Source: JBGPFS01 sp041483455
Lineage (GTDB): Bacteria > Chloroflexota > Limnocylindria > Limnocylindrales > CSP1-4
Assembly: GCA_041483455.1 (NCBI GenBank)
Contig: JBGPFS010000014.1
Span: 1 to 23,592 of the forward strand
DNA length: 23,592 bases
Direction: 5' to 3'
The translations under genes were made by a program, and so were the position numbers. Shown here piece after piece: positions 1 to 7,651 of the stretch (the stretch's first letter is position 1; the number at the start of each line of letters is the position of its first letter). Below the pieces are notes generated by a model that had not been told where the DNA came from, made no database searches, and saw only the letters and a program-made list of their open reading frames with translations.

Positions 1-225
1 CTCTACCACGTGGTCGACAACGAATGGTCGATGCGCGAGTACGGCAGCCAGGCGGTCGTCTGGCAGACGGCAGTCAACCCGGTGGTCGCGCTCGAGCTCC
101 TCGCGGCCGGGACGTGGTCGGGCGCGGGGGTCCTGGGCCCGGAGGCTTTCGACGCGGTCCCGTTCCTGGAACTGCTGACGGCTTACGGATCACCGTGGGG
201 GATCCGCGAGGAGGCTACCGGCTGA
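1..225 (+). CDS. Saccharopine dehydrogenase-like protein, C-terminal fragment
   Basis: The frame is open from base 1 and ends at TGA 223-225, giving the last 74 residues of a gene that begins upstream of the window. The tail contains QTAVNPVVALELLAAG, then GVLGPEAFD and PFLELL, ending in YGSPWGI. This resembles the C-terminal segment of saccharopine dehydrogenase-family NAD(P)-dependent oxidoreductases, where a helix with a small-residue TG/NP turn is followed by a GVLxPEA motif and PF-x-LL. The Rossmann nucleotide-binding half is not visible, so substrate (saccharopine, carboxynorspermidine or another) cannot be judged. It converges on the PNPOx-family gene, leaving 76 nt between the stops. 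The family call rests on the C-terminal motif only. Confidence 0.7.
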   Translation, partial: LYHVVDNEWSMREYGSQAVVWQTAVNPVVALELLAAGTWSGAGVLGPEAFDAVPFLELLTAYGSPWGIREEATG

Positions 226-301
226 CGTCCCGACGGTCGGTCTCCGCCTCGACACCGGCCTGCCCGGGTCCCGGTCGTCGGCGGGTCCTGGAGGCCGTCG
301 C

Positions 302-1030
302 TCAGTCCTCGGGTTCGACCAGCCCCGGCCGGCGGAAGCGCGCGGCCCATTCCGGCAGGGGGATCCCGTCCCGGAGGAGCGGATCGGCGATCGGTGGACG
401 CGAGCGCGTGACCAGGGGGATCTCACCGGCCCACACGTCGAGCGCGCCGTCCTCGCTCGCGCCGTCATCCGGCGGCCCGAACCGCACCTTCGCCGACGCC
501 TCGGCGAGGGAGATCGCCAGCACCGCCGTCGCCTTGAGCTCCTTCCGATCCGGCTGGCGCGCCTCCGCCCAGCGGCCCGGGAGGAGTCCCTCGGTGAAGG
601 CCCGCAGGGCGGCCAGCTTCTCGGCCGGGTCCTCGACCAGGCTGGCCGTGCCGAGGACCACCACCGAGCGGTAGTTGAGGGAGTGCTCGAAGACCGAGCG
701 GGCGAGGACGATCCCGTCGACCAGGGTCACGCTGACGCAGACCGGGACGCCGCTCCCCGCGGTCCGGAACGCCCGGCTGGCCGTGGAGCCGTGGAGGTAG
801 AGCGTCTCGCCGACCCGGGCGTGAAGGACGGGGATGACGTACGGCTGGCCGTCGACCGCGAACCCGAGGTGACAGACGATGGCCGCGTCGAGGATCGCCT
901 CGATCGTCGCGCGGTCGTAGGCGGCGTTGGCGGGGACGCGCTTCACGCGCGTCCGCGGGCTCGGAGCGGCGGCTCGGGTGGGCGTGGGCCCGGCCGTGGC
1001 CGCCGTGGGGCGCGATCTGCTCTGGCTCAT
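302..1030 (-). CDS. Pyridoxamine 5'-phosphate oxidase-family flavin-binding protein
   Basis: A 242-residue protein. Residues about 1-27 are a basic, Ala/Pro/Thr-rich disordered tail. The split-barrel FMN-binding fold follows: ATIEAILDAAIVCHLGF, GQPYVIPVL, LYLHGSTASRAFR, then VCVSVTLVDGIVLARS and NYRSVVVLG. This matches the PF12900-type Nim-like/flavin-nucleotide-binding group rather than biosynthetic PdxH. Such proteins bind FMN or F420 and reduce or sequester small molecules; the substrate is unknown here. The start ATG (1028-1030) is supported by a TAGGGT box six bases upstream (plus coordinates 1037-1042), which suggests a leaderless mRNA. The mmsA gene lies 82 nt upstream on the same strand. 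The C-terminus (GEIPLVTRSRPP...GIPLPEW) is typical of the family. Confidence 0.85.
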   Translation of the reverse strand: MSQSRSRPTAATAGPTPTRAAAPSPRTRVKRVPANAAYDRATIEAILDAAIVCHLGFAVDGQPYVIPVLHARVGETLYLHGSTASRAFRTAGSGVPVCVSVTLVDGIVLARSVFEHSLNYRSVVVLGTASLVEDPAEKLAALRAFTEGLLPGRWAEARQPDRKELKATAVLAISLAEASAKVRFGPPDDGASEDGALDVWAGEIPLVTRSRPPIADPLLRDGIPLPEWAARFRRPGLVEPED

Positions 1031-1036
1031 GCCCGA

Positions 1037-1042
1037 ACCCTA
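1037..1042 (-). promoter_or_regulatory. Putative -10 box (TAGGGT) for a leaderless PNPOx-family gene
   Basis: On the minus strand TAGGGT is followed by six bases and the ATG of the PNPOx-family gene, placing the expected transcript start at or next to the A of ATG. No Shine-Dalgarno is seen. No clear -35 hexamer was found. Confidence 0.4.
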
Positions 1043-1112
1043 CCGGCTCCGGACCGTGGCGGGTGGGGCGGTCGCGCGGCGTGGACCGCAGGCAGGCCGT
1101 ACCGCCCGGTGG

Positions 1113-2657
1113 CTAGCGCGTCCGCGGGAAGCCCAGGTCCACCGTGCTCGTGCCGGGGTCCGGCCAGCGGCTGGTGACCACCTTGCCGCGGGTGTAGAAG
1201 TTGATCCCCTCCGGACCGTACATGTGGGTGTCCCCGAACAGGGACGCCTTCCAGCCGCCGAACGAGTAGTAGGAGACCGGCACGGGGATCGGCACGTTGA
1301 TCCCGACCATCCCGACGTTGCAGTCGAACTGGAACGACCGGGCGGCGCCGCCGTCACGGGTGAAGATCGCCGTCCCGTTGCCGTACAGGTTCTCGTTCAC
1401 GAGACGGAGCGCCTCGCCGTAGTCGGGCACCCTGACGATCTCCAGGACCGGCCCGAAGATCTCGTTCTGGTAGCACTCCATCTCGGGCGTCACCCGGTCG
1501 AGCAGCGAGACGCCCAGGAAGAAGCCCTCGCTCCCTCCGTACAGGACGTGCTCCCGGCCGTCGACGACGAGCTCGGCGCCCTGGGCGGCCCCGGAGTCGA
1601 GGTAGCCGGCCACCTTGTCGCGGTGCTCGCGGGTGATGAGCGGCCCCATCTCCGCCTTCGGGTCGCTGCCCGGTCCGACCTTGACCATCGGCAGGCGCTT
1701 CGCGATGGCGTCGCGCAGGGGGTCGGCGACGGAACCGACCGCGAGGACGACCGAGATCGCCATGCACCGCTCGCCGGCCGAGCCGTAGGCGGCCGAGACC
1801 GCGGCATCGGCCGCCATCTCGATGTCGGCATCGGGCAGGACGACCATGTGGTTCTTCGCCCCGCCGAGGGCCTGGACGCGCTTGCCGTTCCGGGTCCCGG
1901 TCTCGTAGATGTGGCGGGCGACCGGGGTCGAGCCCACGAAGCTCAGCGCGGCAACGTCCGGGTGGTCGAGGAGCCGGTCGACCGCGACCTTGTCGCCCTG
2001 GACCACGTTGAAGACGCCGTTCGGGACGCCGGCCTGCGCGAGCAGCTCGGCCAGGTAGATCGAGACGGAGGGGTCCTTCTCGGACGGCTTGAGCACGAAG
2101 GTGTTGCCGGTCGCGATCGCGTTCCCGAACATCCACATCGGGACCATCGCCGCGAAGTTGAACGGGGTGATCCCCGCCACGACCCCGAGCGGCTGGCGGA
2201 TCGAGTAGACGTCGATACCGGTCGAGGCCTGCTCGCTGAAGCCGCCCTTCATGTGGGTCGGGATCCCGCAGGCGAACTCGAGATTCTCCAGGCCACGGGC
2301 GACCTCCCCGCCGGCGTCGCGCGGGACCTTGCCGTGCTCGGCGGTCAGGAACGCCGCGATCTCCGCCCGGTGCTGGTCGACCAGGTTCCGGATCCGGAAC
2401 ATGATCTCGGCCCGCCGACCGAGCGAGGTCGCGCGCCAGGCCGGGAAGGCGGTTTTCGCCGCCGCGACGGCCCGGTCGATCTCCTCGATCGAAGCGAAGT
2501 CGACGGTCTTCGCCCGCCGGCCGGTCGCCGGGTCGAAGACGGGCCCGCTTCGCCCGGAAGTCCCCTCGATCCGCGACCCGGCGATCCAGTGGCCGATCCG
2601 GGGCAGGCTCGAGCTCGCGACGCCATCCGCGGCGCGCGGTCCGGCGACCTGGGTCAT
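1113..2657 (-). CDS. mmsA: CoA-acylating methylmalonate-semialdehyde dehydrogenase
   Basis: A 514-residue aldehyde dehydrogenase. It oxidises (methyl)malonate semialdehyde to propionyl-CoA or acetyl-CoA with NAD and CoA, releasing CO2, in valine, beta-alanine and inositol breakdown. Visible motifs are ITPFNFAAMVP and FVLKPSEKDP (cofactor fold), FVGSTPVARHIY, GGAKNH, and the nucleophile Cys298 in GSAGERCMA. The general-base Glu of hydrolytic ALDHs is absent (ALGGAKNH), as expected for the CoA-dependent MmsA subfamily. The C-terminal VPVSYYSFGGWKASLFGD and GINFYTRGKVVTSRW are also family-typical. Length matches the family (about 500). The ATG is preceded by AGAGGG seven bases upstream (plus coordinates 2665-2670). 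It stands alone upstream of the PNPOx gene and is divergent from the export operon across a 296-nt gap. Confidence 0.95.
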   Translation of the reverse strand: MTQVAGPRAADGVASSSLPRIGHWIAGSRIEGTSGRSGPVFDPATGRRAKTVDFASIEEIDRAVAAAKTAFPAWRATSLGRRAEIMFRIRNLVDQHRAEIAAFLTAEHGKVPRDAGGEVARGLENLEFACGIPTHMKGGFSEQASTGIDVYSIRQPLGVVAGITPFNFAAMVPMWMFGNAIATGNTFVLKPSEKDPSVSIYLAELLAQAGVPNGVFNVVQGDKVAVDRLLDHPDVAALSFVGSTPVARHIYETGTRNGKRVQALGGAKNHMVVLPDADIEMAADAAVSAAYGSAGERCMAISVVLAVGSVADPLRDAIAKRLPMVKVGPGSDPKAEMGPLITREHRDKVAGYLDSGAAQGAELVVDGREHVLYGGSEGFFLGVSLLDRVTPEMECYQNEIFGPVLEIVRVPDYGEALRLVNENLYGNGTAIFTRDGGAARSFQFDCNVGMVGINVPIPVPVSYYSFGGWKASLFGDTHMYGPEGINFYTRGKVVTSRWPDPGTSTVDLGFPRTR

Positions 2658-2683
2658 CGCTCGTCCCTCTCGTATTCCGTGTG

Positions 2684-2701
2684 GCCGGCCGATGGGCCGG
2701 C
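2684..2701. other. Short GC hairpin upstream of mmsA
   Basis: GCCGGCC (2684-2690), a GATG loop, then GGCCGGC (2695-2701) form a perfect 7-bp inverted repeat about 27 nt upstream of the mmsA start. No T-run follows on either strand. It could be an operator or a leader hairpin of mmsA, or simply chance in GC-rich DNA. Confidence 0.25.
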
Positions 2702-2809
2702 AGGGCGCTGCACCCCGGCAAGGGGCGCTCGTGATGCGGGCGATGGTAGCAGGCGTCGCTCGAAGGCCCGGACTCGGGTCCGGGATCGGTCGTCACGGCC
2801 GGGGCCGGT

Positions 2810-2826
2810 TTTCAGCGCCCTTTCAG
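2810..2826 (+). promoter_or_regulatory. TTTCAG direct repeat in the mmsA/export-operon intergenic region
   Basis: TTTCAG occurs at 2810-2815 and again at 2821-2826, an 11-base (one helical turn) period, about 130 nt before the adaptor gene start. An 11-bp direct repeat is the usual spacing for OmpR/PhoB-type response regulators, so this is a possible operator. The rest of the 2658-2953 gap holds only a 6-bp hairpin at 2767-2784 and no convincing promoter or coding frame. Confidence 0.25.
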
Positions 2827-2953
2827 GAGTGCCGACGATGATCTGACGCCAAGGTCCCGGGTCGCGTCCCGGACCGTGCCCCGGATCCCAGCCGGCCGCG
2901 TCCGGATCCCGCGCGGCGGCGCTCGAGCCCGTCCCTGATAGGAAGGATCATCG

Positions 2954-4477
2954 ATGAAGTGGAAGCTGGTCGCGGCCATCGGATTGGCCGCCGTGGGGGT
3001 CGCTGCGATCGCGCTCGCCGTCGTCGGGCCGATCGGCGGTTCGTCGTCGGCGGTGCGCTACCTGACCTCGACGGCGCGGACGACGGACGTCGTGGCCCAG
3101 GCCGTGGCCACCGGGACGGTCCAGCCCCAGATCGCCTATGGGCTCGCGTTCGGCTCCGCGCCGGTCGCGGTCTCGAGCACCGCGACAACGAGTTCCAGCT
3201 CGGCCTCGAGCTCCAGCTCGACCGGATCGGGTGCGAGCGGCAGCGTCACCTGGCTGGTCGCGACCGTGCCGGCGACCGTCGGGAAGGCCGTGGCCAAGGG
3301 CGATGTGCTCGCCACCGCCGACCCGAGCTCGGCGACCCTCCAGGTCGAGATCGCCCAGGCGAACCTGGCCGCGGCCCAGGCCCGCCTGGCGACCGACAAG
3401 GCAGGTCTCACCGCCACCGCGAAGGCCGCGGCGAAGCTCTCGATCACCCAGGCCCAGAACCAGCTGAGCCAGGCGCGCCAGAGCCAGGCGAACACCGTCG
3501 CCCAGAACGCGCTCTCGCTCCAGCAGGCGCAGGCGGCGCTTGACCGGGCGAACGCGGCCCTGGCCGCCGACACCGCCAGCGGCGCGCCCGCCAATGTCCT
3601 GAGCCAGGACGCAGCGGCCGTCAGCGGCGCGAGCGACTCGCTCGCCTCGACCAGGCTCCGGGTCGCCGCCTCGAACCTCCAGGCGACGAACTCGATCACG
3701 TCGGCCCAGTTCGCCGTCACCTCGGCGCAGACGTCCTACGCGGACAAGACGGCACCAGCGCCGGTCGCGACCCAGGCGTCCGACCAGGTCGCGGTCCTCA
3801 ACGCCCAGTCGAGCCTGGCGAATGCCGAGGCGGCGCTCGCGGCCGCGACGTTGACGGCGCCGGTCGACGGGATCGTCACGGCCGTCAACGTCCGGCCCGG
3901 CTTCGTGGCCTCGTCGGGCTACGCGGTCCAGATCCAGTCGGCGGCGCTCCAGGTGGTGGGCGCCTTCGCCGAGGCCGACCTGCCGTCGCTCAAGCTCGGC
4001 CAGGCGGCCGCCGTGACGCTCACCGCGACCGCGTCCCAGGTGGTCGGCACGGTCAACCAGATCAACCCCGTTCCGGCGACCAGCTCGGGCAGCAGCAGCG
4101 TCGTGACCTACCAGGTCGTGGTCGGCCTGACCGACCCGCCGGCCACGACGGCCGTCGGGATGAGTGCCCAGATCGCCGTCGTCACGGCCCAGGCGTCGGG
4201 CGTCATCGCGGTCCCGGCTACCGCCCTGGCCGGGTCGGCCGGGAACTACACGGTCCAGGTCCTCGACGGGTCCGGCCAGGCGCAGTCGGTGGCGGTGGAC
4301 GTCGGGCTGGTCACGAGTTCGCTGGCCGAGATCAAGAGCGGGATCACGGTCGGCGAGACGGTGGTCACGGGCACGGTCTCCACCCGCGTCACGACCACCA
4401 CGACCACGGTCGGCAGCGGCCTCCCGGGTCTCACCGGCGGCGGGGGCGGCGGCCGCAACTTCGGCGGTCAGCCGTGA
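2954..4477 (+). CDS. HlyD/MacA-like efflux adaptor (membrane-fusion protein)
   Basis: A 507-residue membrane-anchored adaptor for the ABC exporter encoded next. Residues about 5-27 form one hydrophobic segment with no lipobox Cys. A Ser-rich linker follows (about residues 76-95), then a split biotinyl-lipoyl half (VPATVGKAVAKGDVLATAD). A long Ala/Gln-rich coiled-coil hairpin spans about 130-290. The second lipoyl half (APVDGIVTAVNVRPGFVASSG) and beta-barrel/membrane-proximal domains (GAFAEADLPSLKLGQAAAVTL; VPATAL...YTVQVLDG) complete the MFP order. The C-terminus is Thr-rich then Gly-rich (GLTGGGGGGRNFGGQP). ATG 2954 has AGGAAGGA upstream (about 2940-2947). The stop overlaps the ATPase start by four bases (GTGA). 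No outer-membrane TolC-like partner is visible; in a monoderm the adaptor would act on the outer face of the cytoplasmic membrane. Confidence 0.88.
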   Translation: MKWKLVAAIGLAAVGVAAIALAVVGPIGGSSSAVRYLTSTARTTDVVAQAVATGTVQPQIAYGLAFGSAPVAVSSTATTSSSSASSSSSTGSGASGSVTWLVATVPATVGKAVAKGDVLATADPSSATLQVEIAQANLAAAQARLATDKAGLTATAKAAAKLSITQAQNQLSQARQSQANTVAQNALSLQQAQAALDRANAALAADTASGAPANVLSQDAAAVSGASDSLASTRLRVAASNLQATNSITSAQFAVTSAQTSYADKTAPAPVATQASDQVAVLNAQSSLANAEAALAAATLTAPVDGIVTAVNVRPGFVASSGYAVQIQSAALQVVGAFAEADLPSLKLGQAAAVTLTATASQVVGTVNQINPVPATSSGSSSVVTYQVVVGLTDPPATTAVGMSAQIAVVTAQASGVIAVPATALAGSAGNYTVQVLDGSGQAQSVAVDVGLVTSSLAEIKSGITVGETVVTGTVSTRVTTTTTTVGSGLPGLTGGGGGGRNFGGQP

Positions 4478-5268
4478 GCGGGTCGGACGCCTGGAGCAGG
4501 CCGGTACCCTCGCGCGAACCGGCCGCCTGGGGCGGGGCGCCCGCTGGCGAACCGGCCGCCTGGGGCGGGCCCGCGCTCGCGAGTGACTCGGTCATCTCGC
4601 TCCGCGGCGTGTCGCGGATCTATTCGACCGGCCGGCTGCAGGTGCCCGCGCTCCTCGATGTCGATCTCGATGTCGCGCCGGGTGAGTTCCTCGCGGTGGT
4701 CGGGCCGTCGGGCTCCGGCAAGTCGACCCTGATGCACATCCTGGGTTGCCTCGACCGTCCGACCGCCGGCTCGTACCGGCTGGCCGGGACCTCGGTCGCC
4801 GAGCTCGCCGATGACGACCTGGCCCGGCTGCGGAGCCGGACGATCGGGTTCGTCTTCCAGTCGTACAACCTCCTGCCGCGCACCACCGCGCTCGAGAACG
4901 TGGCTGCCCCGCTCCTCTACCAGGGGGTGGACCGAAAGACGAGGCTGGCGCGCGCCGCCGCCTCGCTCGAACGGCTGGGGCTGGGCGATCGGCTGGCCCA
5001 CGAGCCGAACGAGCTGTCCGGTGGCGAGCAGCAGCGCGTCGCGGTGGCGCGGGCGCTGGTGACCGATCCCGCGCTCCTCCTGGCCGACGAGCCGACCGGT
5101 AACCTCGACAGCGCTTCGGGCGCCGAAGTCATGCGCCTGTTCGACGAGCTGCACGAGCAGGGCCGGACGCTCGTGCTCATCACCCACGACCACGAGGTGG
5201 CCGCCCGCGCCAGGCGCCAGGTCCACGTCCGCGACGGCCGGCTCGTCGACGGGCGGCCCGCGGCATGA
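4474..5268 (+). CDS. MacB-type ABC transporter ATP-binding protein
   Basis: A 264-residue ATPase that should power the permease encoded next. Walker A is GPSGSGKST (77-85), Q-loop Gln129 in FVFQSYNLLP, signature LSGGEQQRVAVARAL (from 181), Walker B LLLADEPTGNLDS (from 201), and H-loop His238 in LITHDH. The FQSYNLLPRTTALENV and LADEPTGNLDS segments place it in the LolD/MacB/FtsE class. The start is GTG 4474, overlapping the adaptor stop by four bases. The first 38 residues precede the conserved domain and hold an 11-residue tandem repeat with core EPAAWGG (residues 15-25 and 26-36), unusual for this family. Its stop overlaps the permease start (ATGA). The transported substrate is not inferable. 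Confidence 0.93.
   Translation: MSGSDAWSRPVPSREPAAWGGAPAGEPAAWGGPALASDSVISLRGVSRIYSTGRLQVPALLDVDLDVAPGEFLAVVGPSGSGKSTLMHILGCLDRPTAGSYRLAGTSVAELADDDLARLRSRTIGFVFQSYNLLPRTTALENVAAPLLYQGVDRKTRLARAAASLERLGLGDRLAHEPNELSGGEQQRVAVARALVTDPALLLADEPTGNLDSASGAEVMRLFDELHEQGRTLVLITHDHEVAARARRQVHVRDGRLVDGRPAA
4514..4569 (+). repeat. 33-nt in-frame tandem repeat in the ABC ATPase N-terminus
   Basis: A 23-base identical block occurs at 4514-4536 and 4547-4569, exactly 33 bases apart. It encodes two consecutive 11-residue units beginning EPAAWGG. The period is a whole number of codons, so copy-number change would keep the frame. Confidence 0.85.
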
Positions 5269-6473
5269 AGACGTTCGAGCTCATCCGGCTCGCGCTCTCG
5301 CGCCTCGGCTCGGCCAGGCTGCGGGCGGGGCTGACGATGCTCGGGATCATCATCGGGGTGGCCTCGGTCGTGGCCCTGGTCGCCGTCGGCCAGGGCGCCA
5401 CCCGGGGGATCACGTCGCGGCTCGAGGCGCTCGGCACGAACCTGCTGACCGTGAATCCCGGCGCTTCATTCTCCGGCTTCACCCGTGGCGCGGCCGGCTC
5501 CGCGGCCTCGCTGACCGTCGAGGACGCGACCGCGATCGGGACGATCGGCGGGATCGCCGGGGTGGCCCCCGAGCTCTCGACCCAGGCCCTCGTCGTCGCC
5601 GGCTCGAAGAACACGACCACGACGATCGTCGGGACGACGGCCTCCTACGCGGCCGTTCGAAACCAGACGATCTGGGTCGGCTCCTTCCTGACCGATGCCT
5701 CGAACGCGGGTGCGCTGCGGGTCGCGGTCCTGGGGTCGACGACGGCCGACACGCTCGGGCTCGGCCAGAGCGCGCTCGGGCAGACGATCCACATCGGCGG
5801 TCTCCCATTCACGGTCATCGGGATCCTGCAGGCCAAGGGCAGCACCGGGCCATCCAACCAGGACGACCAGGTCCTCGTCCCGCTGACGACGGCCCGCCAC
5901 TCGTTCGTGGGCGGCGATCGGGTCCGCTCGATCGGGGTGAGCGTCGCGACCGCCGCCGGGATCACCGATGCGAAGGACGCGATCACCGCGCTCCTCCGGC
6001 AGCGGCACGGCACGAACGGCACGAACGACGATTTCTCGATCCAGGACCAGGCCCAGCTCCTCGGGACGGCCGAGTCGGTCTCGACCCTCCTGTCGATCCT
6101 CCTGGCCGGGATCGCCTCGATCTCCCTTCTCGTCGGCGGGATCGGGATCATGAACATCATGCTGGTCTCGGTCCGGGAACGGACGCGCGAGATCGGCATC
6201 CGCAAGGCGATCGGCGCGCGCGGTTCCGACATCCTCGCCCAGTTCCTCATCGAGGCCCTGACGCTGTCGCTGCTCGGCGGCCTGATCGGGATCGTGGTCG
6301 GGGTCGGCATCTCCGCCCTGATCGGCGAGATCGCCGGCTGGGGCTTCGTGTTCAGCCCGGTGACGGTCATCGTCGCCGCGGTCTTCAGCCTCATCGTCGG
6401 GGTCGTCTTCGGGGTCTGGCCGGCACGCCAGGCCGCCCAGCTCGACCCCATCGCCGCACTTCGCTTCGAATAG
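5265..6473 (+). CDS. MacB/FtsX-type ABC transporter permease
   Basis: A 402-residue permease of the four-helix FtsX/MacB type. The first helix is at about 18-40 (AGLTMLGIIIGVASVVALVAVG). A large extracytoplasmic MacB_PCD-like domain follows, with GTNLLTVNPGA near its start and an NQTIWVGSFLT segment. Three C-terminal helices follow, from about 272-298 (LLSILLAGIASISLLVGG), with the cytoplasmic coupling motif VRERTREIGIRKAIGAR typical of MacB/LolC. The end PARQAAQLDPIAALRFE is also family-typical. ATG 5265 overlaps the ATPase stop by four bases, indicating translational coupling. With the adaptor and ATPase it forms a type VII ABC (mechanotransmission) exporter. Candidate substrates (peptides, antibiotics, siderophores) cannot be distinguished. 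Confidence 0.92.
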   Translation: MKTFELIRLALSRLGSARLRAGLTMLGIIIGVASVVALVAVGQGATRGITSRLEALGTNLLTVNPGASFSGFTRGAAGSAASLTVEDATAIGTIGGIAGVAPELSTQALVVAGSKNTTTTIVGTTASYAAVRNQTIWVGSFLTDASNAGALRVAVLGSTTADTLGLGQSALGQTIHIGGLPFTVIGILQAKGSTGPSNQDDQVLVPLTTARHSFVGGDRVRSIGVSVATAAGITDAKDAITALLRQRHGTNGTNDDFSIQDQAQLLGTAESVSTLLSILLAGIASISLLVGGIGIMNIMLVSVRERTREIGIRKAIGARGSDILAQFLIEALTLSLLGGLIGIVVGVGISALIGEIAGWGFVFSPVTVIVAAVFSLIVGVVFGVWPARQAAQLDPIAALRFE

Positions 6474-6498
6474 GCAGGACAGCACAGGGAGTCACTCG

Positions 6499-7116
6499 AT
6501 GACCATGGACCCGGGCATCTCGCCCGACGATCGATCGGCCGGTGCGCCGACCGAGCCAGCCGCCGCGCCGCAGACCCCGTATCCCCCGGCGCCGGCGGAC
6601 CACTGGCAGGTCGCTCCGGTCAAGCCGGCGCGCGGACTGGCCGTCACCTCGGTCGCGCTCGCGATCGCGGCACTCATCGCCACGGGCGGGATCGGCTTCG
6701 CGGCGGGCCGCTTCACGGCCCCGGCTCCGGCGGCGACGGGCCGGGCCGGGTTCGGCAACGGGACGGGCTTCCCGAACGCTGGCTCCGGCGGCAACGGCTT
6801 CCCGGGCGCCGGCGCCGGCGGAGTGGGCGGCCTCGGTGGCGGGACCGCCATCAAGGGCACGGTCACGGCGGTCGCCGCGGATCACATCACGCTCAAGCTC
6901 GCCTCGGGCACCACCATCGACATCCCGGTCAACGGCTCCACGACCTACCATCGCCAGGCATCCGCCTCGGGCAGCGACGTGGCGATCGGCGGCAGCGTCG
7001 AGGTCCTGCTCACCCGGCGGACCGGCGCGGCCCCGGACCCGAACGCATCGCCAGCCCCGGGCGGTGTCCTGTCGCGGCTCGGCGAGGCCTCGGACGTGAC
7101 GGTGCTGACTCCGTAG
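6499..7116 (+). CDS. Membrane-anchored DUF5666-like protein
   Basis: A 205-residue protein following the permease by 25 nt on the same strand, probably the last gene of the export operon. Residues 1-47 are Pro/Ala-rich and cytoplasmic, and about 48-70 form one TM helix (LAVTSVALAIAALIATGGIGFAAG). A Gly/Phe/Asn-rich linker runs to about 113. A small beta domain follows: IKGTVTAVAADHITLKLASG, TTIDIPVNGSTTYHR, DVAIGGSVEV. The GTVTAV...ITLK...G...I.V...T pattern is that of DUF5666 (an OB-like extracytoplasmic domain of unknown role). ATG 6499 has CAGGGAG upstream; a second Met at 6505 is possible. Co-transcription suggests an accessory part for the exporter, which is inference. Confidence 0.75.
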   Translation: MTMDPGISPDDRSAGAPTEPAAAPQTPYPPAPADHWQVAPVKPARGLAVTSVALAIAALIATGGIGFAAGRFTAPAPAATGRAGFGNGTGFPNAGSGGNGFPGAGAGGVGGLGGGTAIKGTVTAVAADHITLKLASGTTIDIPVNGSTTYHRQASASGSDVAIGGSVEVLLTRRTGAAPDPNASPAPGGVLSRLGEASDVTVLTP

Positions 7117-7160
7117 CGGGGGCGGCCACAGGGCGGGAGGTGGTCGAGGGTTCGCCGCCC

Positions 7161-7198
7161 GATCGCACGCCCGGCCCCGGATCGCACGCCCAGCCCGG
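7161..7198. repeat. 19-nt imperfect tandem duplication
   Basis: The stretch at 7161-7179 is repeated at 7180-7198 with the shared core GATCGCACGCCC. It lies in the 100-nt gap between the convergent DUF5666 and TfoX-like genes. The same gap is flanked by a 7-bp inverted repeat, GGCCACA (7124-7130) and TGTGGCC (7208-7214). No function is assigned. Confidence 0.6.
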
Positions 7199-7216
7199 AG
7201 CGCCAGGTGTGGCCAG

Positions 7217-7582
7217 CTAGCCCTTCGCCGGGAGTGAGACCGTGTGGGCGATCGCCCGCTCGACCCAGACCCGGAGCGCCGCGTCGTCCTCGAGCACGCT
7301 CGATGGCAGGACGACGTAGCCGCGCATCGGTCGGCCGGGCATCGGCTCGAACGGGCCTGCGCCGGGGACCGTCAGCAGCTCGGCTGCGTCCGCCTCCGCC
7401 AGACGCACCATCCAGCGCGCCTCGTGGAGCCCCGTCGCGAGGTTGCCGTTCACGAAGGCCGCCGGGTAGCCGAACATCTTGCGGGTGGTCAAGGCCGGGA
7501 AGCCGGCCATGACGGTCGCGAACCGCTCGACGAGCGCGGCGGGCGCCTTCCCGAACGACGGCATCGTTGGCTTTTCGGGCAT
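7217..7582 (-). CDS. TfoX N-terminal-domain protein
   Basis: A 121-residue protein matching the TfoX/Sxy N-terminal domain alone: an N-terminal helix, then TTRKMFGYPAAFVNGNLATGL, a MVRLAEADAAELL strand-helix, and PFEPMPGRPMRGYVVLP. The KMFG and MRGYV positions are the family hallmarks. The C-terminal HhH-like TfoX domain found in competence regulators is absent, as in many short standalone homologues of unknown role, so a competence function should not be assumed. The start is well fixed by a full GGAGGT seven bases before ATG (plus coordinates 7590-7595). It lies 69 nt downstream of the LLM oxidoreductase on the same strand and may be the third gene of the metH transcript. Confidence 0.85.
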   Translation of the reverse strand: MPEKPTMPSFGKAPAALVERFATVMAGFPALTTRKMFGYPAAFVNGNLATGLHEARWMVRLAEADAAELLTVPGAGPFEPMPGRPMRGYVVLPSSVLEDDAALRVWVERAIAHTVSLPAKG

Positions 7583-7589
7583 GGGACGG

Positions 7590-7595
7590 ACCTCC
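7590..7595 (-). promoter_or_regulatory. Strong Shine-Dalgarno of the TfoX-like gene
   Basis: On the minus strand GGAGGT lies seven bases before the ATG. This is the clearest ribosome-binding site in the window and shows that the organism also uses SD-led initiation beside the leaderless-looking starts. Confidence 0.7.
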
Positions 7596-7651
7596 GTGGC
7601 TGGTGGCCGCCGCGCGCGTCGGTGGTCGAGCGGGCGAAGGACGCCCTCCGC

